In this document: piece after piece, positions 1 to 8,051 of the stretch
Numbering within the stretch: position 1 is the stretch's first letter
How the letters are laid out: the number at the start of each line of letters is the position of its first letter
Assembly: GCA_947070915.1 (NCBI GenBank)
Contig: CAMTDY010000078.1
Span: 1-12,485, forward strand
DNA length: 12,485 bases
Direction: 5' to 3'
DNA from: an uncultured Roseburia sp.
GTDB lineage: Bacteria > Bacillota > Clostridia > Lachnospirales > Lachnospiraceae
The notes under the pieces: model-generated
Database searches by the model: none
Told to the model about the DNA's origin: nothing
Seen by the model: only the letters and a program-made list of their open reading frames with translations
Made by a program: the position numbers and the translations under genes

Positions 1-3000
1 GGAATTGGATGGGCGAGGTCCGCGTCGGAGTTTGACCTGTCGGGAGTCAGCGTCACAGAGGTTCCGGAAAATGAGTTTGCATTCTGTAAGATGGAGAAGA
101 TCGTTTTACCGGAGGGAGTGACGAAGATCGGAAATAATGCCTTTGGTGCCTGTTCAAACCTGGTTACACTGATGATCGGAACAGGCGAAGAGAATATTGT
201 TGATCTGACGAAAATAAATGAGGTGGGAGCCTCTGCCTTCAGTGGCTGTGAGGCGGTCACAACGGTGAGATTTGCGGACTACGATGCTTCTAAGACGGAG
301 CTGAAGCTGGGGACCAGGGCATTTGCTTCCTGTAAGAGTCTTGAAGAGATAAAAATTCCCATCAAGACCGCAGCCAATCTGGGAGCCAATGCTTTTGAGC
401 AGTGTGCCAAGTTAGTAAAGGTAGGACTTCATAATGATCTGGCTTATTTGTCCAACGGACTGTTTCAGGGAGCTGGTGCTTCTGGATATCAGATCCATTT
501 CTATGTGATAGAAAAGGGGGAGGGAGGATCTGCCAGCCAGCTTCCAGACAATATTACCTATGTGGGAGATAACTGTTTTGCAAATGCCTGGCTCTGGACA
601 ATGGATCTGAGTACCTGCAGTAAACTGACAAAGTTAAATCAGTATTCTTTTTCCACCTCAAAAATCCTGAGCCTTAAACTGCCGGAATCTCTGGAAACGA
701 TCGAGATGCAGGCATTTGGTGCAGCGACGATGGATTCCATTGTAATTCCGGAGAAATGTACCAATATTGGGGCAGAGGCATTTTCCAGATGTACGATCAG
801 GGAGATCACTCTGCCGGATGCTTTGACGGAGATCAAAGCAGGTACATTTCAAACTTGTGAGTTCCTTGACGGCAATGCCATACATTTATCGGGAAATTCC
901 AAATTAGAGAAGATTGGAAGTTATGCATTTGCCAGCTGTGGAGATTTGCAGACGACAGCATTCTTGAGAGATCTTAAAAATCTGACTACAATTGAGGAAT
1001 ACGCATTTGCCAATTGTACTGCCTATTGGAAAGATAAAAACAATAATACACTAAACGATGCATACCAGGAAACAGCGGTCGCATCGGGGCTTGAAGAGGT
1101 GATCCTTCCGGATTCCGTAGTTACTCTGGGTGAATCCGTATTTGAGGATAACTATGCTCTGCGTAAGGTGGATCTTGGAAATGGTGTGAAGGAAATTCCA
1201 GATAAAGCGTTTTATCTGAAGTCCCGGGGGGCAAAACTGGAGACCGTGATCCTTTCAGAGAGCCTTGAATCAATCGGAAAATCTGCTTTCGAGAACCAGA
1301 CAAGACTTTTTACGATTGGTACCCGGACAGCGAAAAAAGAAGGTACGCTGCAGTTTGGTTCAAAACTTGCAAGCATTGGAGACCGCGCATTTGCGGGCTG
1401 CAGTGTGGAAAATTCCATTCGCGTCAGCGGGGTGAAGGCATATGCTCTAAAAGCGAAGGTCAAGACTGTTTCCGAACCAGGCCTTACCCAGCTGAAGATT
1501 TTTGACTATGATAATGCCTATGATAAAGATAATACGGATAACGCGGCAAGGGCAGCCGATTACTGCAGGATAGTATACATAGATGAGGCAGACATCCTAT
1601 CCAAAGGTAACCTTCCAGAAGGAACTTTCAATGAAAAGGGAGAGCTGGAAGATACAAATTATATGGAGCTCTATATAGTTGCCAAAAAGGCGTGGGTGGA
1701 TGACGATCTGCTTACGTCTGCAAAGAACGATTCTACCGATAAGCAGATCGAGATATACAAAAACGAATATGAGACAGATACCCAGGCATATAAAGACAGG
1801 TTCTATTCTAAGTACGATGGAGCGCTGACAGAGGCATCCTATTGTTCACAGGAAAATGTAGGCAGTCTGGTCTCCCTTCAGAGCACTGCCGGCAAAAGGG
1901 AATGCTGGATCCGGGCGGTAACAAATTCAGATATCGAACATGTAGCTCTTCCGGGAGAATCCTGCAGCATTGGTTTGACTTATGTCTTTGGTATCAGGGA
2001 TGTCAGCCTGCCGGATTCTATGCGGGAGGACAGTCTTGGTGCCAGTGCTTTTGAAAAATGTTTTAGTTTAAATAAAGTAACACTTTCCGAGAATCTGACA
2101 GAAATAAAGGCAAATACCTTTAGCGGTGCTGCCAAAGAGATCAATTCTGTGAGCGGCAGTAAATATTATGATTATTATGGACTCCGCACAGTCTATATTC
2201 CAGAAGGAATGAAAAAGATCGGGGACAGTGCATTCCAGAGATGTTATAATCTGTATTTTAAAGAGAGCAGTACCAGTGCATTAGGGACTAGTCTTGAAAG
2301 TATCGGAAACAATGCCTTTATGGAGTGCTACTCCCTTGAGACAATGAAGTTTCCTACCAGCCTTACCACCATTGGGAACAGTGCTTTTGCGCAGTGTGCA
2401 GTCCGCAATACCAGCGATGCAGATTGTAAAAGGGAATCTGTCTTAAAAGAGGATGATAAGGAAATAAAGTATACCTATTACTGGAATTATGAGAAATATG
2501 GAAAAAGAAGAGAAAAGACCGGGTTAAGGAAACTTGATTTTTCAGCGGCAAAGAATCTGGAAGTTATCGGAAGTTCTGCCTTCCGTCAGTGTAACGTGAC
2601 GGATGTACAGCTTACCAATTCACCATTAATAAAGGTCTCTGATGGTTTGTTTGATCAGTGTTCGTATCTGAAAAATGTTTCATTTGGTGACAAGGTACAA
2701 AGCGTGGAGCAGAATGTTCTTAAGGATACAGTAAGCCTTACCACTGTAAGTATACCAGCAAGTGCTTCGATAAAAGGGACAGCGATCAGCGGAGCATTTG
2801 GTAAAGTCACGATGGACAGGGAAAATGAAAAGAGGCAGGCGGATCCTACTCTTAGTCTGTCATATAAGGAAAACGAAGAGGTAGTAATCCCGGTCCATGA
2901 CAGCGTCCGGCTGCCGATCAATGCATTTAATAAGGATGTATTGAATGGTTCTGTAAAAGTAGTGATCGTAAACGGATCCACAGAGACAGATATTCTCGGG

Positions 3001-5160
3001 AAATCTGCCCAGGGACTCCGGGCAGAATTTGACATGTCAAAAGAACCATATTCTTTTGTGCTTCATGGAGAGTCATATTTGAAAGATCCGGTGACGGTTA
3101 AGATCGAGGCCGGGGCAGCATTTAATTATTTAACTGCCAAAAATACGGGCTGGGTCAGCAGCCATACCTTTACTTACCGTGTATCTGTACAGGATGTGCC
3201 GACCCAGAGTGTATCTGTATCGGCAAGTGAGGACAATACGGTTAAAGGAAATCCATCCATGTACGATGAGACCACCGGTAAAAAAGCATTATACATCCCG
3301 GTAAAAAGTTCGGCTGCTACGAATGGCATCCGGCTGACAGCAACGATCGATCCTGCGGAGACTACCGACCAGGTGTCCTGGACATCAACGGATGATGAAG
3401 TGGCTGAAATCAGTGATATGCAGTATGAGCCGGGAAGCGGTGTGGCAACTGCTGTTGTAAAATGTAAAAAGCCAGGAGATGCAACGGTTACAGTAACTTC
3501 TGGAACAGTTCAGGACAAGATTGCTGTGACCGGCCAGATACCAGTGGCATCCGGGGGTCTGAGCTGTACCACCGGCGGAGGGCTGCTGGATACTAAGATA
3601 ACCAATAATGCCACCTTTGGACTTTCGGTGGGTGACAGCGATAAGATCAGCATCGGGGTGGATTATGGAAAAACAGAATACGATGACAGTGTGCTGGGGA
3701 CTTATGGTGAAAAGACGGTAATTGAATCCTCTGACGAAAATGTTGTTACGGTGAGCCCCGATGGAACTTTCCGCGCAGTGGGCGAGGGAACTGCTGTGAT
3801 CACGATCAAAGGGCAGGCCAGCGGAACGAAAATGCAGTTTACTCTGCAGGTATCGAAAGAAAATAATTATACACCATTTTCTGTGACGATAACAGGTGAC
3901 AGTGAGGTAAATATTGGGGACAGTATACAGCTGACAGCAGCAGTTGCTCCGAAAGTGGCATCCCAGGCGGTGACATGGAGTGTAACTTCTGGACAGAAGT
4001 ATGTGTCGGTGGACGATACAGGAAAGGTGACAGGGCTTGCGCGGGGAGAAGCTACGATCGTGGCTGCTTCCACGGAAAAAGACAGTGTCAAATCGGAAGC
4101 TTTTAAGGTTACCGTAAAGGCTCCAGTAAAAGAACTGCGTATTTTAGATGGAAATGTGACGTTGGAAGTGGGAAAAAATATGAGTTTCTCAAAGGTGACG
4201 AAAACGGATGCAGCCAAAGGATTTTTTGTGTCTCCTTCGGACACCACCGATAAGATTGAATGGAAGAGCAACAATGAGGGAGTTCTTCAGGTGACACAGG
4301 GAACGAGCCAGAGCGTGAGCGTCAAAGCCCTGGCAGTAGGAACGGCCGAGCTGACAGGAACAGCTTCTTCCGGGGTACGTGCTTCTGTAGTGATCAACGT
4401 GATCCAGAAGACAGATTCCATCACAGTAGATAAGGAAATAACCCTCAATACTGGCAAAACCCATAAGCTGAATCCACAGAAAGTTCCTGCGACCTCCAAT
4501 GAGGAATTGACCTATACTTATTCCTCCAGTGATCCGAAGATCGCAACGGTGGATGCCAGCGGCCTGATCCGGGCTGTGGCGCCGGGAACGACTTCCATAA
4601 ATGTAAAATCCAATACTGGAAAAACGGCGTCCTGCCGTGTGACGGTCAAACAGCCGGCCAATAAGATCACGTTGCTGCTGAATCGTCCGTCTACCAAGAC
4701 GGTCTATCTGGCGAAAGGTCAGAGCGTGACGCTGAATACCAGACTGGCGCCAGAAAATACCACAGATAAGCTGAAGTATAAGTCCAGCAATGTAAAGGTG
4801 GCTCCTGTGACGTCAAGTGGTGTCGTTACGGCGAAGAAAAAAGGTTCTGCCAAGATAACAATACAGGCAGATTCTGGTAAAAAGATCACTGTAAAGATCG
4901 TAGTATCCAAGAAACAGGTCAAAGCCAAAAAGGTTAAGGTTAAGGCGCCCAAGACCGTGAAGAGGAAAAAGACCGTAAAGCTGACAGTAAGTCTTAAATC
5001 TGCCAAGTCAACGGATACGCTTACTTTTTCAAGCAATAAGCCGAACATAGCTGAGATCGATGCCTATGGATATCTGAAGGCAAAAAAGAAAGGTAAGGTT
5101 AAGATCACCGTGACAGCAAGTTCAGGCAAAAAAGCAGTGAAGACCATAAAAGTAAAATAA
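1..5160 (+). CDS. Giant BspA-type leucine-rich-repeat surface protein with C-terminal Ig-like (Big_2) domains, 5' truncated
   Basis: The reading frame is open from base 1, and the first 30 codons already read as LRR sequence, so the first ATG (91) is internal and the true start lies upstream. 1719 residues are visible. Two blocks of BspA/LRR_5 repeats (about residues 1-475 and 655-930) show the recurrent IG..AF..C..L and LP..V..IG pattern. They are separated by an acidic/aromatic-rich stretch (about 480-650) without repeats. A further beta-rich region (about 930-1060) precedes roughly seven Ig-like domains to the C-terminus, recognisable by repeated W/Y-S-S...V..V...G.V.A...G.A.I.V patterns. 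The last two domains are strongly lysine-rich. No LPXTG, membrane anchor or S-layer-homology domain is seen at the C-terminus; a signal peptide would be outside the window. Family members are secreted or surface adhesins and binding proteins. The ligand here is unknown. A terminator hairpin follows the stop codon. Confidence 0.9.
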   Translation, partial: GIGWARSASEFDLSGVSVTEVPENEFAFCKMEKIVLPEGVTKIGNNAFGACSNLVTLMIGTGEENIVDLTKINEVGASAFSGCEAVTTVRFADYDASKTELKLGTRAFASCKSLEEIKIPIKTAANLGANAFEQCAKLVKVGLHNDLAYLSNGLFQGAGASGYQIHFYVIEKGEGGSASQLPDNITYVGDNCFANAWLWTMDLSTCSKLTKLNQYSFSTSKILSLKLPESLETIEMQAFGAATMDSIVIPEKCTNIGAEAFSRCTIREITLPDALTEIKAGTFQTCEFLDGNAIHLSGNSKLEKIGSYAFASCGDLQTTAFLRDLKNLTTIEEYAFANCTAYWKDKNNNTLNDAYQETAVASGLEEVILPDSVVTLGESVFEDNYALRKVDLGNGVKEIPDKAFYLKSRGAKLETVILSESLESIGKSAFENQTRLFTIGTRTAKKEGTLQFGSKLASIGDRAFAGCSVENSIRVSGVKAYALKAKVKTVSEPGLTQLKIFDYDNAYDKDNTDNAARAADYCRIVYIDEADILSKGNLPEGTFNEKGELEDTNYMELYIVAKKAWVDDDLLTSAKNDSTDKQIEIYKNEYETDTQAYKDRFYSKYDGALTEASYCSQENVGSLVSLQSTAGKRECWIRAVTNSDIEHVALPGESCSIGLTYVFGIRDVSLPDSMREDSLGASAFEKCFSLNKVTLSENLTEIKANTFSGAAKEINSVSGSKYYDYYGLRTVYIPEGMKKIGDSAFQRCYNLYFKESSTSALGTSLESIGNNAFMECYSLETMKFPTSLTTIGNSAFAQCAVRNTSDADCKRESVLKEDDKEIKYTYYWNYEKYGKRREKTGLRKLDFSAAKNLEVIGSSAFRQCNVTDVQLTNSPLIKVSDGLFDQCSYLKNVSFGDKVQSVEQNVLKDTVSLTTVSIPASASIKGTAISGAFGKVTMDRENEKRQADPTLSLSYKENEEVVIPVHDSVRLPINAFNKDVLNGSVKVVIVNGSTETDILGKSAQGLRAEFDMSKEPYSFVLHGESYLKDPVTVKIEAGAAFNYLTAKNTGWVSSHTFTYRVSVQDVPTQSVSVSASEDNTVKGNPSMYDETTGKKALYIPVKSSAATNGIRLTATIDPAETTDQVSWTSTDDEVAEISDMQYEPGSGVATAVVKCKKPGDATVTVTSGTVQDKIAVTGQIPVASGGLSCTTGGGLLDTKITNNATFGLSVGDSDKISIGVDYGKTEYDDSVLGTYGEKTVIESSDENVVTVSPDGTFRAVGEGTAVITIKGQASGTKMQFTLQVSKENNYTPFSVTITGDSEVNIGDSIQLTAAVAPKVASQAVTWSVTSGQKYVSVDDTGKVTGLARGEATIVAASTEKDSVKSEAFKVTVKAPVKELRILDGNVTLEVGKNMSFSKVTKTDAAKGFFVSPSDTTDKIEWKSNNEGVLQVTQGTSQSVSVKALAVGTAELTGTASSGVRASVVINVIQKTDSITVDKEITLNTGKTHKLNPQKVPATSNEELTYTYSSSDPKIATVDASGLIRAVAPGTTSINVKSNTGKTASCRVTVKQPANKITLLLNRPSTKTVYLAKGQSVTLNTRLAPENTTDKLKYKSSNVKVAPVTSSGVVTAKKKGSAKITIQADSGKKITVKIVVSKKQVKAKKVKVKAPKTVKRKKTVKLTVSLKSAKSTDTLTFSSNKPNIAEIDAYGYLKAKKKGKVKITVTASSGKKAVKTIKVK

Positions 5161-5167
5161 GTTTATG

Positions 5168-5196
5168 ACATATCGAAAGATCCCCTTGCATATACT
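5168..5196 (+). promoter_or_regulatory. SigE-like (mother-cell) promoter for spoIVA
   Basis: The -10 candidate CATATACT (5189-5196) matches 7 of 8 positions of the B. subtilis SigE consensus CATACAnT. The -35 candidate ACATATC (5168-5174) matches the core of kmATATT with the first and last positions off. The spacer is 14 bp, as expected for SigE. In B. subtilis, spoIVA is a SigE-regulon gene, which supports the reading. The inferred transcription start would be near 5202-5204, about 20 nt before the ATG and inside the terminator hairpin. This is a consensus match by eye only. Confidence 0.6.
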
Positions 5197-5223
5197 TTAA
5201 CAGTTTAGCAAGGGGGTTTTTTT
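5182..5223 (+). terminator. Rho-independent terminator of the LRR/Ig gene
   Basis: The arms CCCCTTGC (5182-5189) and GCAAGGGG (5208-5215) pair perfectly. Inside them TA/TA and ACT/AGT extend the stem, with one bulge (A5190) and one T-T mismatch, around a loop TTAAC. Seven T residues (5217-5223) follow directly. It lies 21 bp after the LRR/Ig stop codon. The T tract ends exactly at the spoIVA ATG, so terminator and spoIVA leader share the same bases. Confidence 0.85.
5211..5216 (+). promoter_or_regulatory. spoIVA ribosome-binding site embedded in terminator 3' arm
   Basis: AGGGGG lies 7 nt before the ATG at 5224 and is the only Shine-Dalgarno candidate. It forms most of the 3' arm of the terminator stem. 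Read-through RNA from the upstream gene would therefore hold it double-stranded, while RNA started at the predicted SigE promoter would lack the opposing arm. Confidence 0.7.
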
Positions 5224-6702
5224 ATGGACAGTGGATATAATGTGTACGAAGATATAAACAAAAGAACCGGAGGAGAAATATATCTGGGAGTAGTAGGTCC
5301 TGTGAGAACCGGAAAGAGTACTTTTATTAAAAATTTTATGGAGATCATGGTCATACCGGAACTGATGGATGAGGGGGAGAAACAGAGGACCATTGACGAG
5401 CTTCCCCAATCTTCGGACGGTAAGACGATTATGACAACCGAACCCAAATTCATCCCGAAGGACGGAGCGGCGCTTACACTGCCCAGCGGCGCCGCATGTA
5501 AGATCCGGCTGATCGACTGTGTGGGATTTGTCGTGAAAGATGCCGCTGGTTATATGGAAGAGGGAAAAGAGCGGATGGTTAAGACGCCCTGGTCTGCCCA
5601 GGAAATTCCTTTTACAAAGGCGGCAGAACTGGGCACAAGAAAAGTCATCGAAGAACATTCCAATATTGGGATCATTGTCACCACAGACGGAAGCTTTACG
5701 GACCTCTCCAGAGAACAGTACGTAGAAGGAGAGGAAAAGACTGTGGAAGAGTGCAGGAGGACCGGCAAACCGACGATGATCATTTTGAACACGGTAAATC
5801 CCCACTCCGAGTCCGCCAAAAATCTGGCGGAGGAGATGGAGCAGAAATATAAGATGAGCGTCTTGCCTTTGGATTGTAAAAGGCTGAAAAAGGAGGATGT
5901 ATATCGGATCATGGAAACAATCTTATCAGATTTTCCCATTGGAAGGATCAATTTCTTCCTTCCCAAATGGGTAGAGTTTCTGGACAGGGATCACTGGCTG
6001 AAAAAGGATCTTCTGGAGCAGTGCCGGGAAATGCTTATGAATATGCGGCTTATGAAAGATGTAACCAAGGACCGTCTGAATCTGGAGGCGGATTATATCA
6101 AAGGAGTCTATATCCAGGATAAGCAGATGGAAAACGGCCAGGTCAATATATCTGTGGAATTTGAGGAACACTATTATTATGAGATCCTCAGCGACATGAT
6201 CGGAACCCCCATCACCGGAGAATATGAACTGATCGCCACTTTGAAAGAACTGGCGGGAAAACGGGCGGAATACGAGTCCATTGGAACCGCCTGCGAACAG
6301 GTAAAAGGGCGGGGGTATGGGATCGTCACCCCGACAATGGAGGAGATTGAGATCGCAGAACCGGAGCTGATCAAACACGGGAACAAATATGGTGTGAAGA
6401 TCAAAGCGGTCTGCCCATCCCTGCATCTGATCCAGGCTAATATAGAGACAGAGATCGCACCCATTGTAGGCAGCGAGGAACAGGCGAAGGATCTTATTGA
6501 ATACATCGAGATGAACAGCAAAGAAAATCCCGATGGGATCTTTGATACCAACATTTTTGGAAAAACGATACGGCAGCTGGTGGATGACGGCATCATGAAT
6601 AAAGTGAACCGGCTGACAGAGGAGAGCCAGGTGAAGCTGCAGGATACCATACAAAAGGTAGTCAATGATTCCAATGGTGGTCTGGTGTGCATCATCATTT
6701 GA
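5224..6702 (+). CDS. spoIVA: Stage IV sporulation protein A, spore coat morphogenetic ATPase
   Basis: The 492-residue product has the length of B. subtilis SpoIVA. The N-terminus carries the diagnostic RTGGEIYLGVVGPVRTGKST segment, with a Walker A motif at residues 25-32 (K31). A DxxG-like DCVGF motif and the conserved TDGSFTDL and ILNTVNP segments follow. The C-terminus ends in the hydrophobic GLVCIII typical of the family. In the known system, SpoIVA hydrolyses ATP and polymerises on the mother-cell face of the forespore outer membrane, anchored by SpoVM, to form the coat basement layer; it also influences cortex assembly. The start at 5224 is fixed by AGGGGG 7 nt upstream and by the family N-terminus. 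The gene is apparently monocistronic: a SigE-like promoter lies directly upstream and a strong terminator directly downstream. Confidence 0.97.
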   Translation: MDSGYNVYEDINKRTGGEIYLGVVGPVRTGKSTFIKNFMEIMVIPELMDEGEKQRTIDELPQSSDGKTIMTTEPKFIPKDGAALTLPSGAACKIRLIDCVGFVVKDAAGYMEEGKERMVKTPWSAQEIPFTKAAELGTRKVIEEHSNIGIIVTTDGSFTDLSREQYVEGEEKTVEECRRTGKPTMIILNTVNPHSESAKNLAEEMEQKYKMSVLPLDCKRLKKEDVYRIMETILSDFPIGRINFFLPKWVEFLDRDHWLKKDLLEQCREMLMNMRLMKDVTKDRLNLEADYIKGVYIQDKQMENGQVNISVEFEEHYYYEILSDMIGTPITGEYELIATLKELAGKRAEYESIGTACEQVKGRGYGIVTPTMEEIEIAEPELIKHGNKYGVKIKAVCPSLHLIQANIETEIAPIVGSEEQAKDLIEYIEMNSKENPDGIFDTNIFGKTIRQLVDDGIMNKVNRLTEESQVKLQDTIQKVVNDSNGGLVCIII

Positions 6703-6715
6703 TTTCATATAAAAG

Positions 6716-6753
6716 AAAAAAGGTTTCGGTTTCACTGACCGGGACCTTTTTTT
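6716..6753 (+). terminator. Rho-independent terminator of spoIVA
   Basis: An A-rich then GGTTTCGGT arm (6716-6730) pairs with ACCGGGACC plus T residues (6738-6752). This gives a stem of about 15 bp with two G-U wobbles around a 7-nt loop, ending in a run of seven T. It begins 14 bp after the spoIVA stop. The A/T symmetry means it could work for either strand, but no minus-strand gene ends here. Confidence 0.9.
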
Positions 6754-6782
6754 GTATAAACCCTGCGATTTTCTCCATACTG
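6753..6782 (+). promoter_or_regulatory. Candidate promoter of the hydrogenase gene, possibly SigG-like
   Basis: TGTATA (6753-6758), 17 bp, then CATACTG (6776-6782) resembles the forespore SigG pattern (TGnATA, 17-18 bp, CATnnTA), with only the last base off. Read as a vegetative promoter (TTGTAT, 18 bp, CATACT) it is weak, at 3/6 and 4/6 matches. It lies just after the spoIVA terminator and about 32 bp before the chosen start codon. No better candidate is visible in the 111-bp gap, but the sigma assignment is speculative. Confidence 0.3.
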
Positions 6783-6800
6783 ATTACAAAGAGATAATAT

Positions 6801-6806
6801 GGAGGA
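6801..6806 (+). promoter_or_regulatory. Ribosome-binding site that sets the hydrogenase start
   Basis: GGAGGA is a strong Shine-Dalgarno sequence 7 nt before the ATG at 6814. The in-frame ATG at 6799 overlaps it and the one at 6808 is only 1 nt away, so both are unlikely starts. Confidence 0.8.
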
Positions 6807-6813
6807 AATGAAC

Positions 6814-8022
6814 ATGACCTTTGAAGAATTATACCGGAAAGTATTAAAGGACCGTCTGTGGGGAAGGCCGGTATCGGAAAACGAGTCCAGGAAAAAACTG
6901 GATTGTTTGTTCCATCCGGACAAATATCCCCTGGTGTGGAAAAATGAGCCCTGCGACTGCGAGGATGCCCAGTGCGTGACGGCATGCATGTTCCGGGCAT
7001 TGGAAGTCCGGGACGGGAAGGTGACGATGAATGCGGAAAACTGCACCGGATGTGCCCAGTGTATCGAGGCATGTCAGAATAAAAACCTCACTTTCAGCCA
7101 CGATGCAGTAAAGGTAGTGGAAATCCTAAAAAATTCAGAGGAGCCGGTATATGCGATGATGGCGCCTGCCTATATCGGTCAGTTCGGAGAGGAGGCGACA
7201 CCGGGAAAGATACGCAGCGCCCTGAAAGGAATGGGGTTTGCCGGGATGATCGAGGTGGCGGCATTTGCAGACATTCTGACGCTGAAAGAATCCCTGGAGT
7301 TCCGCGAAAACATGGATCACAAAGAGGGATTTCAGCTGACCAGCTGCTGCTGTCCCATCTGGATCTCCATGATCCGCAAAGAATTTGATAAGATTGCAGG
7401 GCATCTTCCCCCGGCTGTCTCACCGATGATCGCCTGCGGCAGGATTGCCAAAGAGCTTCACCGGGGATGTAAGACAATATTTGTGGGACCCTGTCTGGCC
7501 AAAAAAGCAGAAATCAGGGAACCGGATCTTGTGGGGGATATCGACTGCGTGCTGACCTTCCAGGAACTGCAGGATATCTTTGAGGCGCTGGAAGTGGATT
7601 TTTCTAAAATGGAAGAAGATGAAAATGAGCATTCTGCAGCGGCAGGAAGACTGTATGCGAGAACTGGCGGGGTGAGTCAGGCTGTGAAAGAAAGCCTGGC
7701 GAGCATCGATGAAAAATATGAGCTGAAACCGATATGTGCCTGTGGCGTCGCCGAGTGTAAAGAGATGCTGCAGAAGATTCTCGATGGGCATGTGGAAGGG
7801 AATTTTTTTGAGGGAATGGCGTGTCCCGGCGGATGTGTCGGGGGACCGAAAAGGATTCAGGAGATCGGGAAGACGACGGAACTGGTGAACGAATATGCGG
7901 ATCAGGCAAAATACCGTACTCCGGGAGAAAATCCTTATGTTCTCGACCTCATCCAGCGCCTGGGATTTCACACTGTGGAAGATTTTATTGAAAACAGCCG
8001 GATACTGACCAGGACGTTTTAA
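6814..8022 (+). CDS. [FeFe]-hydrogenase-type iron-sulfur protein with two [4Fe-4S] motifs and variant H-cluster loops
   Basis: From the ATG at 6814 the product is 402 residues. Two ferredoxin-like motifs come first: C47, C49, C54, C58 (CxCx4CxxxC) and C77, C80, C83, C87 (CxxCxxCxxxC). The hydrogenase large-subunit domain follows with all three H-cluster loops: TSCCCPIW (176-183), GPCLAKKAE (225-233) and EGMACPGGCVGG (333-344). The four cysteines expected to hold the H-cluster are present (C179 or C180, C227, C337, C341). The loops depart from canonical group A enzymes: an extra Cys in loop 1, Gly replacing Met before PC in loop 2, and GGPK instead of GGGQ in loop 3. This resembles the group B (CpIII-like) type, so it could be a ferredoxin-linked hydrogenase or a sensory relative; that assignment is from memory of family motifs. 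There is no signal peptide, so it should be cytoplasmic. No maturase genes (HydE, HydF, HydG) are in the window. No clear terminator follows. Confidence 0.88.
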   Translation: MTFEELYRKVLKDRLWGRPVSENESRKKLDCLFHPDKYPLVWKNEPCDCEDAQCVTACMFRALEVRDGKVTMNAENCTGCAQCIEACQNKNLTFSHDAVKVVEILKNSEEPVYAMMAPAYIGQFGEEATPGKIRSALKGMGFAGMIEVAAFADILTLKESLEFRENMDHKEGFQLTSCCCPIWISMIRKEFDKIAGHLPPAVSPMIACGRIAKELHRGCKTIFVGPCLAKKAEIREPDLVGDIDCVLTFQELQDIFEALEVDFSKMEEDENEHSAAAGRLYARTGGVSQAVKESLASIDEKYELKPICACGVAECKEMLQKILDGHVEGNFFEGMACPGGCVGGPKRIQEIGKTTELVNEYADQAKYRTPGENPYVLDLIQRLGFHTVEDFIENSRILTRTF

Positions 8023-8030
8023 CAACTTCC

Positions 8031-8050
8031 TAACATTTATATGTTAAAAT
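8031..8050 (+). promoter_or_regulatory. Extended -10 element with overlapping inverted repeat, upstream of the response regulator
   Basis: TGTTAAAAT (8042-8050) fits TGnTATAAT at all but one position. A good -35 at normal spacing is not visible. TAACAT (8031-8036) and ATGTTA (8041-8046) form an inverted repeat overlapping the element. It could be an operator or a weak hairpin at the end of the hydrogenase transcript. There is no T tract, so it is not called a terminator. Confidence 0.35.
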
Positions 8051-8051
8051 A

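Noticed and set aside
1..2790. CRISPR or DNA tandem repeats in the LRR gene
   Set aside because: The periodicity is at protein level (LRR_5) with divergent DNA; no conserved direct repeats with spacers.
5926..6735. 269-residue minus-strand reading frame
   Set aside because: It lies opposite spoIVA, has no recognisable domain or ribosome site, and is explained by codon use of spoIVA.
6799..6813. Upstream ATG codons for the hydrogenase at 6799 and 6808
   Set aside because: Both overlap or abut the GGAGGA ribosome site; 6814 has correct spacing.
7420..8025. 201-residue minus-strand reading frame
   Set aside because: It is antisense to the conserved hydrogenase domain, and its composition is that of a shadow frame.
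8031..8046. TAACAT/ATGTTA hairpin as the hydrogenase terminator
   Set aside because: Only 6 bp, all weak pairs, and no T tract follows; it overlaps an extended -10.
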